A stretch of 64,000 nt of DNA, taken from the NCBI RefSeq assembly GCF_035046485.1, contig NC_085138.1:87779228-87843227 (forward strand). The letters are read 5' to 3'. Positions 33,697 to 43,361 of the stretch are shown here, one piece after another. Within the stretch, counting starts at the first letter, position 1. Every line of letters begins with the position of its first letter. Made by a program: the position numbers and the translations under genes. Source of the stretch: Aedes albopictus (taxonomy: Eukaryota > Arthropoda > Insecta > Diptera > Culicidae). The notes beneath the pieces are model-generated. The model was not told where the DNA came from. It did no database searches and saw nothing but the letters and a program-made list of their open reading frames with translations.

Positions 33697-34161
33697 TACA
33701 CTGTGGTGCATAATTGATCGGACAAACGCCGATTTTCATACAAAATGGCCAAGTTTGAGATGCTGTAACTATGGTTTGCTTTGTTGGATTGAGCTCAATT
33801 TTTGACACGGAACTACAAATATGCTGAATTTTGTGTATACAAAGTATAAAATGTTTTCGTTCACAGGTCTGGGCGTGGCAAGGCGTTGAAAAAATTGCAA
33901 AAGTGATCGGACAGCGGCACGCGTGTAAATCAAAGGGGTACCGCTGTCCGATCACTTTTGCAATATTTTCAACGCCTTGCCACGCCCAGACCTGTGAACG
34001 AAAACATTTTATACTTTGTATACACAAAATTCAGCATATTTGTAGTTCCGTGTCAAAAATTGAGCTCAATCCAACAAAGCAAACCATAGTTACAGCATCT
34101 TAAACTTGGCCATTTTGTATGAAAATCGGCGTTTGTCCGATCAATTATACACCACAGTGTA
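33697..34161. mobile_element. Near-perfect palindrome, 465 bp
   Basis: Arms of about 220 bp (33697-33917 and 33941-34161) are inverted copies with very few mismatches around a 23-nt loop. They start TACACTGTGGTGCATAATTG. Mirror-image ORFs on both strands (beginning MCIQSIKCFRSQ) are artefacts of the palindrome. It is a snap-back MITE by structure; the target duplication is not evident. Confidence 0.8.
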
Positions 34162-34174
34162 TATCTAGTTTTAG

Positions 34175-34950
34175 CACCGCCCAGGAAACAATTCGATGCT
34201 GAATAATCGCTTTTCCAATCATTTTAAAGCAGTCTTCATTTGAATAAAAGCTGAGCACAAGATGTACAATTCTTTATTCAGCCTCTAAACATCTAATTTT
34301 GGTGATTTTATTCAACCTTAAGCTGGTTTGAGGTTCATTGAAAGGCTAATTCAAAGCTCAATATTCGCTTAGTCAGCAATCAATTAAATTTATTGAATTT
34401 GGTTAAAAATTTAAAAAAAAACATTTTTCAAACTTATTTTCACCATTTGCGGCATTCCTATTCCAGAAGAGATGATTCGGAATGTATAAATTAATCTATG
34501 GGAACACTGGGAATTGAATTTGGAGATCATTATTTATAGTCACTCACCTTATCACCTACACCACACACAAATGTACACATATCCTCGAAAACCAGAGCAA
34601 AGCTGAATAATCTTATGTTCTTGAGCTTAAGCTGTATTGAGGCTGAAGAGGCTATGTGGGCTCTGTGAAAACATTGCTTGGGTCAGCTGTCAAAAATTAT
34701 TTGATTAAAGGTTGTTCAACCAATGATAAATTCTACATATCAGTGTACGTTTCAAAGCTGATTACAGAGATGAATAATATGCTATTCAACTTGAAATTCA
34801 GCTATCTATGTATTGCTTATTAAAAAGGTTGAACAAGCAAAACTTCAGACCAATACTCAGCTGTCATTGTATTCAGCCATTGCCACCATTAACCAGCCAA
34901 TGTTCAGCTAATACTCTTACTGTTCAGCATTCATTGTTACTTGGGCGGTG
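34175..34950. mobile_element. TIR element with CCCAAGTAACA-type ends
   Basis: CACCGCCCAGGAAACAATTC at the left and, inverted, CACCGCCCAAGTAACAATGA at the right. Several TTCAGC and GCTGAA motifs occur inside. Non-coding. It abuts the palindrome on its left and a tRNA-like fragment on its right. Confidence 0.65.
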
Positions 34951-34956
34951 TTGCGA

Positions 34957-34990
34957 ATAAGGAATCGTGGGTTCGAATCCCACCATCCCT
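34957..34990 (+). other. tRNA-like 3' half (SINE relic)
   Basis: GTGGGTTCGAATCCCACC forms a perfect T-arm with box B, followed by ATCCCT. The 5' half is missing, because element 34175-34950 lies where it would be. It is a SINE or tRNA remnant, not a functional tRNA gene. Confidence 0.45.
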
Positions 34991-35049
34991 AAAATTGTCA
35001 TTTAGCAACATTATTTTTCTTACAAGTTTTTCAGTATCTTCCGTTCCGT

Positions 35050-36230
35050 AAGAATTTCTCTAGGAGATCCTCAGAAATATCACCAGGAGTTTTCCAGTAA
35101 CTCATAAAGATGCTCCCCATCAATACCTCCGGAATCCCCGTAGGAATTTCATTGGAACTCCTCGAGAGCTCCTCCAGGAGTACTTCGGGAATTTCGTCAG
35201 AACTTTCTCGGCAATTCCTCGAAAGTTTCTCGGAAATTCCTCCAGGAATTCCTTGGGAAATTTCTTCGTAGCTCCTCAGGCATTTTTTTAGAAGTTTCCT
35301 AGGAATTTCCCGAAATAAACCTGTTGTTGTTTCTCAGGAATTCCTCCTGGAATTTTTCAGGAACTACTCCAAGAGCTCCTCGGATTTTTTTTCCGAAAGT
35401 TTTCGGAATTTTCTCTTGGAATTTCTCTAGGAGTTTTTCGGAAATTCCTTCAAGGATTCCTCGGTAATTTCTCCAGGAGTACCTCAAGAATTTCTGCTGA
35501 AGTGCCCCGAGAATTGTTGCAGGAGTTCCTTGGGAATTCCTAAACAAGTTCTCCAGAAATTCCTTCAGGTGTTCCTCGAGAATTTCTTCAGAAGTTTCTT
35601 GAGAGTTCCCTCAAGTGTTCCGCGTGAGCTCCTCCAGGAGATCCCCGGGAATATTATCAGCAGTTTCCCAGTAGTTCATCATGACGATCCCCATCAATAC
35701 CTCTGAAATTCCTGCATGAAGTTCTTTGAAATTCTTCTGGAATGCCTCCGGAAGAACCTCGGGAATTCCTCAAAGTTTCTCGAAAGTTCCTCCAAAAGTT
35801 CTTCAAAGAGTTCCTCCAAGAGTTATTTGGAAGTTCCTTAAGGAGTACTTTGGAAGTTTCACCAGGAGTTCTTTGAAAATTCGTCCAGCAGTTCCCCGGG
35901 AATTTCTACATGAGTTTCTGGGGCATTCTTTAAAGAGTTTCTGGGAAATTCCTCCAGAAATTCTCCTGCAATTGCTGGAAAAGTTTTCCGGAACTCTCCC
36001 AAGAGTTTTTCGAGAATTCCTCCAGGATAACGCCAGGAATATCACTAAGACTTTCTCAGAAATTCTTCAAGATGTTCCCCAGGAATATCTCCAAAATTCG
36101 TATTGGAATTTATTGGATATTCTTTCAGGAGATCCTCGGAAATTCCTCCAGTAGTTGCCTGGGAATTCTTCCTGGATAAGTCCTCGTAAATTCTTCCTAG
36201 GGTTGCTTGGGAACTCCTCTGGAATGGTGT
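35050..36230 (-). repeat. 12-mer array, TTCCTCCAGGAG orientation
   Basis: Degenerate repeats such as TTCCTCCAGGAATTC and TCCTCGGGAATT. The 142-codon frame at 35726-36154 encodes only FLQEF-like low complexity and is not a gene. Confidence 0.75.
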
Positions 36231-36353
36231 CAATCCTTAAAACATTCCAAAAGACAAACAAAAGTCAAGCTTTTAAGAAATTCCAGTAGAAATATTTAAA
36301 AAAAATCAGAATAAATTTCTGAGAAAATCAGCATGAGCATAGATGACCGCACA

Positions 36354-36464
36354 ATTTGTAGTTGCTACTCCGTGATTAACCAATCGAAATTGCACAAGGA
36401 ACCAATGAATAGGGTTTGGGACTAGCTCACTATTCTCAATGTACACAGTTCGAGAGCTCTCAAC
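36354..36464 (+). repeat. Dispersed repeat (GTTGCTACTCCGT family), copy 2
   Basis: It aligns block by block with 12006-12122: GTTGCTACTCCGTGATT, AAATTGCACAAGGA, CCAATGAATAGGGT, ATTCTCAATG. Confidence 0.6.
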
Positions 36465-36518
36465 TTTAGTAAGCAGAATGAATTTCTGAGAAAATCAATG
36501 GAGAAATTCCTAGAGGTT

Positions 36519-36880
36519 CTTCTTCTTAGCGTAACGTCCCTACTGAAAAAAAAAAACAGCTCCTCAGTTTAGATATTATTATTATTATGATTAGTTTATT
36601 AAAGACACTTTACCACTAGCGTGGCATTCGTGTCGAACCTCAGTTTAGTGTTCTAAGAGCACTACCACTATCAACTCAGAATTTCCTCTGCCAAGGACCA
36701 TTTTGCATGTGTATATGTGTATATCGTGGCATGAAGATACTCCAAGCACAAGAAGTTCAAGGAAGTTTCATTTGCGAGACTTTCCTGGACCGACTAAAAA
36801 ACGACCCTTAGCATAGTCGTACTGAATATCCTCGTCTCTACTACTGTGGCTTTGTAGGGCCTCAAACAAATTCATAAAGC
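36519..36880 (-). mobile_element. Feilai-type SINE, degraded and interrupted
   Basis: The minus-strand SINE tail reads CTTCTTAGCGTAACGTCCCT, then CTCAGTTTAGTGTTC, and continues through TATATCGTGGCATG to TTTCCTGGACCGAC. The tRNA-like head is decayed. It is split at 36573-36637 by a LINE micro-insertion with an 11-bp duplication. Confidence 0.65.
36573..36637 (-). mobile_element. Micro-insertion of a LINE 3' end (65 bp)
   Basis: Flanked by the perfect 11-bp duplication CCTCAGTTTAG (36562-36572 and 36638-36648). The minus strand reads GACAC, then CCAC-GCTA-GTGG, then GTGTC and TTTAATAAA, ending in a TAA-rich tail. Only the terminal hairpin and tail were inserted. Confidence 0.85.
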
Positions 36881-36889
36881 TATCCTTGA

Positions 36890-37330
36890 AGGATTCCAGC
36901 AGGAATTTCTAAGAAAACACGTGCAGGATAACGGAAGACTTTCTGAGGCAATTTATTCTGGAATTTTTGGAAGGAGTCCTGCTGGAGTCACAGAAAAAAA
37001 ATGATTCAAGACTTTGTCGAGAAATTATACATCTCTAAATATTGTCATTCCTATAAAGATTCCCAATGGAATCTCAAGAGAAATCCTTCTAAGAGTTTTT
37101 GAAAAAAAAAAACACCTGGAATGATTTCTGAGGAAACTCTAGGATAAATTGATGAACCAATCTCTGCTGAATTTCCAGAAGGAATCCATGGAAGTCTTTC
37201 TAAAGGGTGGCATCTGAACCTCCGAAAGAATTTATCAAGGAAACTATTGAGGCCTTTCTCAATGAATTATTGGAGATTTTTTTTAAGAAATTCCTAGAAG
37301 ATTTTTCGAGGGTAATTTTTTCTAAGTAAG
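36890..37330 (+). repeat. 12-mer-type array, decayed
   Basis: Degenerate GGAATTTCT and GAAGAATTTCT motifs of the same class as 1-6720, more diverged. Confidence 0.55.
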
Positions 37331-37393
37331 AATAACTTAATGTACCCAGGAATGTTGCTTAAAAAGAGAGGATTTTTTTATTACCTACAAATT

Positions 37394-38443
37394 GGGCCGA
37401 AGGGTCTGAGATATTCATAAAACTTTTTCCACAGGCAGGGCTCATTTATATATGAACAAAAAAATGAGGAAAAATCAGGGTCGCCTATTTTCCCGGAAAA
37501 CTTGTTTGTTTTCCCCTGACACTACTTACTTTAAAAATCATAACTCAAGAGACAGTAAAGAAAAGCCGGGAAAACTATGCCCGAATTCGCGGGAAATTTA
37601 AAAAAAAATATTTTTGAGAAGGAAGTTTTATAAGCTTCGATCACTGAAATTTTTGGAATGCACTTTTTTTCTTTTCTGAGTTATGGCCAATGTTGTGGAA
37701 AATGACCATGTACGCCTATATTATATGGTATTTATGGTAGTTTTTCCGGCTTTTATTTACGGATTTTCTCAACTGTGGAAAATTTTGTGGAAAACTTTTT
37801 CAATTTCATATTTTTTTTTTGTTTGCAAATTATTATTATTATTATTGACTTTTTATTATGGGGAATTTCAGCCCGAGGCTGGTTCATCCCCATTGATTGC
37901 AAAGAAAATTTGCTTTCATTTTCCAAAAAAAACTTTTTTTCTAAGATTCTTCGTTCTTGAATCATGATTTTTCAAAAAAAAGGCGTATATGGCACTTTTG
38001 GACATTTTTCAACAAAATTGGCCATAACTCAAAAACGAAAATAAAAGTGCATTCCAAAAATTTCAGCGATTAAAGCCTATGAAGTAACCTTCTAAAAAAA
38101 AATTATGAAAATTTTGCACGAGCTAGGGCATGATTTTTCCGGCTTTTCTTTACGAATCTCCTCAACTGTGAAAAGTTTTGTGGAAAACTTTTTTCAGTTC
38201 TTATTTTTTTTTTGATTTCTGAGAAAATTGACTTTCATTTTCTGAACAAAATTTTGTTTCTACGATGCTTCGTTTTTGAGTTATGATTTTTCTAAGTAGT
38301 GTCAGGGGAAAACAAAAAAAAATCCACCTGAGTTTTCCGGGAAAACAGGCGACCCCGATTTTTTTCTTTTTTTTTTTGTGTTTATATATCCATGAGCCCT
38401 CCCTGTGGAAAATGTTTCATGAAAATCTCAGACCCTTCGTCCC
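37394..38443. mobile_element. Foldback element with long arms
   Basis: GGGCCGAAGGGTCTGAGATA at the left mirrors CTCAGACCCTTCGTCCC at the right. The arms remain complementary for several hundred bp (for example CCGGAAAAC with GTTTTCCGG, and TTTTTGGAATGCAC with GTGCATTCCAAAAA). Non-coding. The left arm carries the insertion at 37830-37896. Confidence 0.75.
37830..37896 (-). mobile_element. Micro-insertion of a LINE 3' end (67 bp)
   Basis: The minus strand has ATGGGGA, then CAGCC-TCG-GGCTG, then TCCCCAT and a tail of TAA repeats. It is flanked by the 7-bp duplication TTGCAAA (37823-37829 and 37897-37903). It shares its loop sequence with the full LINE 3' end at 48625. Confidence 0.8.
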
Positions 38444-38469
38444 AAACCCACACGGTAATAAAATAAATC

Positions 38470-40000
38470 CCCAGAAATTTCCTAAATAATCCTGATAGAA
38501 AATTTCAAGATTTAAACAAAATTCTTGGAAATATGTTCAAAAGTAAGATTTCCTGCACTAATCGCTGGTGAATTCTGAAGAAAGTAGTGGGCGTTTTTTC
38601 TGGAAGAATCGCCGGAAAGTATTTATGGAGTATTTCCTTTTCCGAGAATATCTAGAGAAATTACTGTAGAAAATTGTATGGGAATTTAAGAAGTAAGCTC
38701 TGAAAACAATAAAAAAAATATCACGGATTTTTTTTTAGATTTTAGGAAGATGTTTTGGAAGAAATTTGTAGAAGATTTTGCTAACAAATTCTTGAAAAAA
38801 TTTCTAGGGAATCGTTGAGTGGATATTCTGGAGAAATCTGCTGACGAATCGTGTTCCTGGACTTGCGGTCACTTGCGACAGAACTGTGGCTATCTGTAAA
38901 TAAAAACGCGACGAACTAGATAACGTGATCTTCACATCGTACTGAAAATTCTTCAATTTTTAACACGAGCTATAGAGATTTGATGTACACCATTTGGAGC
39001 AATGTATTCGGCTGAACTAATCTACTGATCCTAGTGATCCGTAGAGAGAGTTACGTGTAGTGTGGAAAAAGTGCCTACCAAACTTTTACTTGTTTATTTT
39101 TATTTTAAAATAAAGTTGTTTGAAAGTGAGTTGAGTGTGGATATAAATTCTACTAGAACAAATGCAAGAAAAATGAATATATAAAGATCTATACCATAAC
39201 AAAATCTAGTGGAATTCCTAGAAGATTTTCTGAAGAAATCTTTGGAAAAATTTTCAAGATTTTGTTAGGGAATCCCTGGAGGAATTTCAGGATCAGATGT
39301 CAAAGCAATTTCTGAAGGAGTTTTAACGGATTTCTCGAATAACAGTCCGTGTGAAATTTTCCTTTAGTCCCAACGATATCTGTGGGGATTTTTCAAAAGA
39401 TTCCATGCAGGCAGTATAGAGAAAATCTGTTGAAGGTATCTAAATATAAGGTTTGGAGAAATTTCTGACTTTATCTCTAGAAGAAAACAGTGGAACAATT
39501 TCTGAAAAAAATATGCAAGAATTTGTGAATCAATCTCTTAAAAAATCCTTTGGGGAGTTTCCTAGAAAAAATCTTAGAGGAATACCTAGAGACCTTTCTG
39601 GATGAATTTCCTTGAGAAGCCTTGGAACAGCTTCTGAAAGAAACAATGAAGGATTACTGGAATAGTCCCTATAAGATTGATTGAAATAAAACTCAACGAA
39701 TCCTGACAGGAATTTTAAAAATGAGCTGCTGGATGATTTTCTGAAAAAAAATTGAGAAGAATAGTTTGACGAGGATTTTCTAGATAAATCATTGGAAAAA
39801 AAATTTCAAAAGATTTGAGAAGCAATGTTTGGGGGAGTGTTTGAAGAAAAACCATGGAGAAATTTTCGATAGAAGTCCTAGGGGACTTTATGAAAGAATA
39901 TTTTTTTTTTTTTAAGATTCTTCGGAAGATTTTTTTTAAGAATTTCTGAAAGATTTTCAAAAAGGTAACCCTGAGGAAATTTTTGCAGGAATCTGTGAAA
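38470..40000 (+). repeat. 12-mer-type array, decayed
   Basis: Scattered GGAATTTCTG and GAAGATTTTCTG motifs with many mutations and poly-A runs. No gene. The segment 38840-39180 is the least repetitive part and shows nothing recognisable. Confidence 0.5.
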
Positions 40001-40039
40001 TGTTTCTTTACTATGAATGAAACTTATGAATTGCGGGTC

Positions 40040-40300
40040 TCCAGTTAGCCAAGTGGTTAAGCCTATGGATCTCCAATCCGGAGACGGCGGGTTCGATTCC
40101 CGTTCCGGTCGAGAAAATTTTCTCGACTCCCTGGGCATAGTGTATCATTGTGCTTGCCTCACAATTTACAAATTCATTCAATGGCAGGCAAAGAAAGCCC
40201 TTCAATTAATAACTGTGGAAGTGCTCAAAGAACACTAAGTTGAAGCAAGGCAGGCCAAGTCCCAGTGGGGACGTCGAGTCATAAAGAAGATGAAGACGAG
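40040..40300 (+). mobile_element. Feilai-type tRNA-derived SINE
   Basis: The tRNA-like head has TTAGCCAAGTGGTTAAGCC (box A) and GGGTTCGATTCCCG (box B). The tail contains TCCCTGGGCATAGTGTATCA, AATAACTGTGGAAGTGCTC and CCCAGTGGGGACGTCGAG, ending in a GA-rich run. A close relative is at 57566-57842. Confidence 0.85.
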
Positions 40301-40309
40301 ATTTTTTTT

Positions 40310-41570
40310 TGGGGAATCAGAACTGTTCCTTGGGTAATTAAGAGTTCCCAGGGGTATGCCAGGGGCGTTTCATGGGTATTCCAGGGGATTTCAGCACTAA
40401 AAAGGGTTTCTAGGGCTTTCCAGAGTGTTTGATGGGAATTCGAGTACTGCTGAAGAAGATATCTGGAGGTTTGTGGAGGTATGGGGATCGACTGTGATTG
40501 TGGTTATGTTACGGGTATTTTCGGCTTTCAGTCTTCGCGTAATCATAAACGGATTTATGCTCTGGAGGTCCCAGAAATCTGTGAGGTTTCTGGGCGAGTT
40601 TAGGGGGTGTTCAAAGCGTATTCAATGGGTGTTCCACGAGATGTCATGGGGTTTCAAGGCGATCAATTGGGTTTCATGGATATCCCATGGGGTTTTAAGG
40701 TGAATTAGAGGAGTTCCGGGTATTTCCGGGGGTTTCAGGAACGTTCCATGAGTTTTCGATCGGTTTCAGCGGTGCTCCAAGGATATTCCAAGAAGCTTAA
40801 GGGTTTTAGGGGTGTCCCAACTCAAGAAACATTTTGATAACCAATTAGTCTTGTTGAGGTTTTGCGAACCATCATAAAACTTGATGCCTTTTGTTTTGGT
40901 TTTATGGTGGTTCTAAGAACCTCTTCTACTCTATTTGACTAAAAAATGTTACTTGGGAAGCGTTTTCAGAAGGTTCCCGGGGAGTTCCAGGGATGTCCTA
41001 TGAGTGTAACAGGGATCTTCAAGGATTCGAAGGGACGTTCCAGGGGCATTCCAGAGGTGGTCCAGAGGGTTTCAGCAGCGGTTTTGAGGGGTCCCCAATG
41101 AATTCCAGGGGCATTCCAAGGGGTTTCATGGGCATTCCAGTACTGTTTAAGGTGGTTTCAGGAGGTTTGAGGAAATGCCAGGGGCTTTCCTGAGGGTTCC
41201 ATGACCGTTACAGCGGTTTGCAGAGGCATTCCAAGAGGTTCCTGGAAAAACCAGGTCGTTTCAGGTATGTTCAAGAGGCGCTCAATGAATGCTCCAGAGG
41301 ATATCGAGGGATTGTTGCAGAGGGTTGCATGGTCTTTCCATGCGATTGCATTGACGTCCCATATGGTTTAGGGGGTTTGAAAGCTATTCCTGGGATATTT
41401 AAGGGGTTGCAGAGCCGTTCCAGGGTATTTCAGGAGCATTCCATGAGTTTTCAAGAGGATTCAGTGGCATTCCAGGGCTGGTTCAATGAGTTTAACGGAG
41501 TTTTGGAGTGTATCAGGAGGTTCAGAGGGTCCCAGAGGTGTTTCATGGGCGTTCCTTTATATTTCCACAT
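40310..41570 (+). repeat. G-rich 12-mer array (GGGGCATTCCAG type)
   Basis: Repeats such as TTCCAGGGGCATTCC and GGGGTTTCATGG with 12-nt phasing. The 164-codon frame at 41218-41712 is low complexity and not a gene. A MITE (40816-40957) interrupts the array. Confidence 0.75.
40816..40957. mobile_element. MITE with CCCAAGTAACA-type ends (142 bp)
   Basis: CCCAACTCAAGAAACATTTT at the left and AAAATGTTACTTGGG at the right. It lies inside the G-rich array. No clear target duplication. Confidence 0.6.
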
Positions 41571-41809
41571 TATTAGCCTTCCTGGAATTCTTCCTGGAGT
41601 TCTTTTTGGGAAATCTGCAACAAAATCTTCCTCAGAAACTCTCCTGACGTATCCTCGGAGATTTTTACAGGCAATGTTGCAAAGTGACAATTTCCAGCTG
41701 AAATTGAGATAGGTAACCATTCACCATGGGAATATCAGTTGACTAGCCTCTAATCATTCAATTGATATCAGCTCCAGCATCAGTCAATGTACATATCATT
41801 CAATTGAGT

Positions 41810-41951
41810 CCCAACTAGGAAGCATAATTTGTGGTGTTATAGGTTTAAAGCTTTTACCATAATTGATGACGTCAAACCCGGCATAAACCTATCATTGACC
41901 TGATTTTATGTTGGCCACCAAACCAAACATAGACTCAACTTTGTTACTTGG
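41810..41951. mobile_element. MITE-like segment with degraded CCCAAGTAACA ends
   Basis: CCCAACTAGGAAGCATAATT at the left and TTTGTTACTTGG at the right, 142 bp apart, like the element at 40816. The ends are partly mutated. The segment 41571-41809 holds nothing recognisable. Confidence 0.45.
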
Positions 41952-41968
41952 ATGACTGATTTTGGTGG

Positions 41969-42526
41969 GACTTTTAATGGTTTCGGCTTGCAGTCACAGA
42001 AATAAGCGTTGGTTCTGTTATTTCATCGCCGACGTTTCGATCCTCGGGTTTGGATCTTCTTCAGGGCTCGAAGTTAACCAACTTGTGAAATGCCGTGTTT
42101 GCACGGAGGTATGTCGGGATTTTTGTGGAATGGCCTCATTAACATGTACCCTTGTTAAATTAATGGGAAAATTAATTACTGGGGGTTTTTCTACACTGTC
42201 CGGAATTGCACTTTAAACGGATGTTTCACCGTCGAAGAAAGGGAGATTACTGTCGACAGTAATCTCCCTTTCTTCGACGGTGAAACATCCGTTTAAAGTG
42301 CAATTCCGGACAGTGTAGAAAAACCCCCAGTAATTAATTTTCCCATTAATTTAACAAGGGTACATTCCACAAAAATCCCGACATACCTCCGTGCAAACAC
42401 GGCATTTCACAAGTTGGTTAACTTCGAGCCCTGAAGAAGATCCAAACCCGAGGATCGAAACGTCGGCGATGAAATAACAGAACCAACGCTTATTTCTGTG
42501 ACTGCAAGCCGAAACCATTAAAAGTC
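41969..42526. mobile_element. Loopless palindrome of 558 bp
   Basis: Left and right halves are inverted copies meeting at GTCGAC (42252-42257) with no spacer. They differ by one 14-nt deletion in the right arm near 42362, giving arms of 286 and 272 bp. Ends are GACTTTTAATGG and CCATTAAAAGTC. Each arm carries a hammerhead-like motif near its outer end. Head-to-head fusion of two retroelement copies is one explanation. Confidence 0.85.
42428..42467 (+). ncRNA. Hammerhead-ribozyme-like motif (short stem III)
   Basis: GCC (stem I, 42428-42430), CTGAAGA (42431-42437), extra A (42438), GATCC (42439-42443), 8-nt loop, GGATC (42452-42456), GAAA (42457-42460), CGTC (42461-42464), GGC (stem I, 42465-42467). 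Stem III would be the self-complementary ACGT, which can form only between two molecules, as in dimeric hammerheads. The mirror copy is at 42028-42067 on the - strand. Confidence 0.45.
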
Positions 42527-42645
42527 ATAGACTCAACAGTTGTTCGATTTTGGTCCAAAAGTACCCCAACAATCAATAAAAACTGACCCCACTTTGGCCC
42601 GACATTCGATAATGTTTCAGTCTGGCTGTTTTATTTTCTGGGTTT

Positions 42646-42845
42646 TGTGTGGGTGTGAAAGACACCTTATATAATAGTGTATGCTTTGCTGAACATTCAG
42701 TGTTCATTCCTTTCATGAGCGCACTGCGATTAGACGGATTCATCCAAGCAGGCAGCGCTGCTCTCGACCCTTTCTATCATCGACAGCCGCTGAGGTAAGA
42801 CGTGTGTTGGGTGGTTCCTTTTCGGTGGCTATTTAACTTCACACA
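42646..42845 (+). repeat. 5' LTR (200 bp)
   Basis: TG...CA ends. A TATA-like TTATATAATA sits near 42668. A consensus splice donor, GAGGTAAGA, lies near 42792. The last third (42807-42827) pairs with the leader downstream. Confidence 0.9.
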
Positions 42846-42992
42846 ATGGCTTTCCTGCCAGGTGTTGCACATTTTGTCGCAACATAAATACGAAACCTAA
42901 TAATAAAACAAAAAAAATCACGGAAAGGAACCACCCAAAACAATTTAAAGTGGAAAAAATTATCAATTGTGACTTGCAACAGGACGGCAGCC
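42846..42992 (+). promoter_or_regulatory. Leader with U5-complementary strand and presumed primer site
   Basis: GGAACCACCCAA (42927-42938) is a perfect 12-nt complement of TTGGGTGGTTCC in U5 (42807-42818), and pairing continues with a mismatch. The stem would enclose the LTR border and the place where a primer-binding site (TGGCTTTCCTG at 42847) should lie, as in retroviral U5-leader stems. The tRNA is not identified. Confidence 0.5.
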
Positions 42993-43361
42993 ATCGTGCA
43001 TCCAGAAGCGGATCAGAATGATCGCGCATAATTCAGGTTGGCGGACGGAAAGCCGTGCATTGGAAGAGCCATGGGAGAGCGGACAAAAACGTCGCGCATG
43101 CAAAGGCGGACCCAAGAGTCGCGCATTCAATTAGCGGACAGAAAATGTCGCGCATTTAGCGGACGGAAATGTCGCGCATGAAAGGGCAGACTTTTCGAGT
43201 CGTGCATAGAATTGGCGGACAGAAAAAGTCGCGCATTGAATTAGCGGATAAAAAGAGTCGCGCATAGAATTGGCGGACAGACAAAGTCGCGCATGATATA
43301 GCGGGCCTTAGAGCGGACATGATAGTCGCGCACTGCAGTAGCGGATGGAAAAGTCGCACGT
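42993..43361 (+). repeat. Leader repeat: 13 copies of a GTCGCGCAT motif
   Basis: GTCGCGCAT or close variants occur at 42993, 43021, 43052, 43091, 43119, 43147, 43171, 43199, 43228, 43257, 43286, 43325 and 43353, usually preceded by GCGGACAGAAAA-like sequence. Spacing is 24-39 bp. The CG content is far above the surrounding DNA. The repeat lies in the 5' leader, where packaging signals normally sit. Function is unknown. It is not a CRISPR array: units are direct, variable and in a eukaryote. Confidence 0.8.

Noticed and set aside
33653..34103. Two similar proteins (90 and 124 codons) on opposite strands
   Set aside because: They are mirror products of a palindrome, not genes.
35726..36154. 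142-codon protein
   Set aside because: Repeat-derived FLQEF/RNSS low complexity with an overlapping frame on the other strand.
40040..40110. tRNA gene
   Set aside because: The tRNA-like head runs into a SINE tail shared with 57566-57842 and does not form a clean complete tRNA.
41218..41712. 164-codon protein
   Set aside because: Lies in the G-rich 12-mer array; no domain or biased composition other than that of the repeat.
42993..43361. CRISPR-like spaced repeats
   Set aside because: Units are short, variable and direct, with no constant spacer length, and lie in a retroelement leader in a eukaryote.
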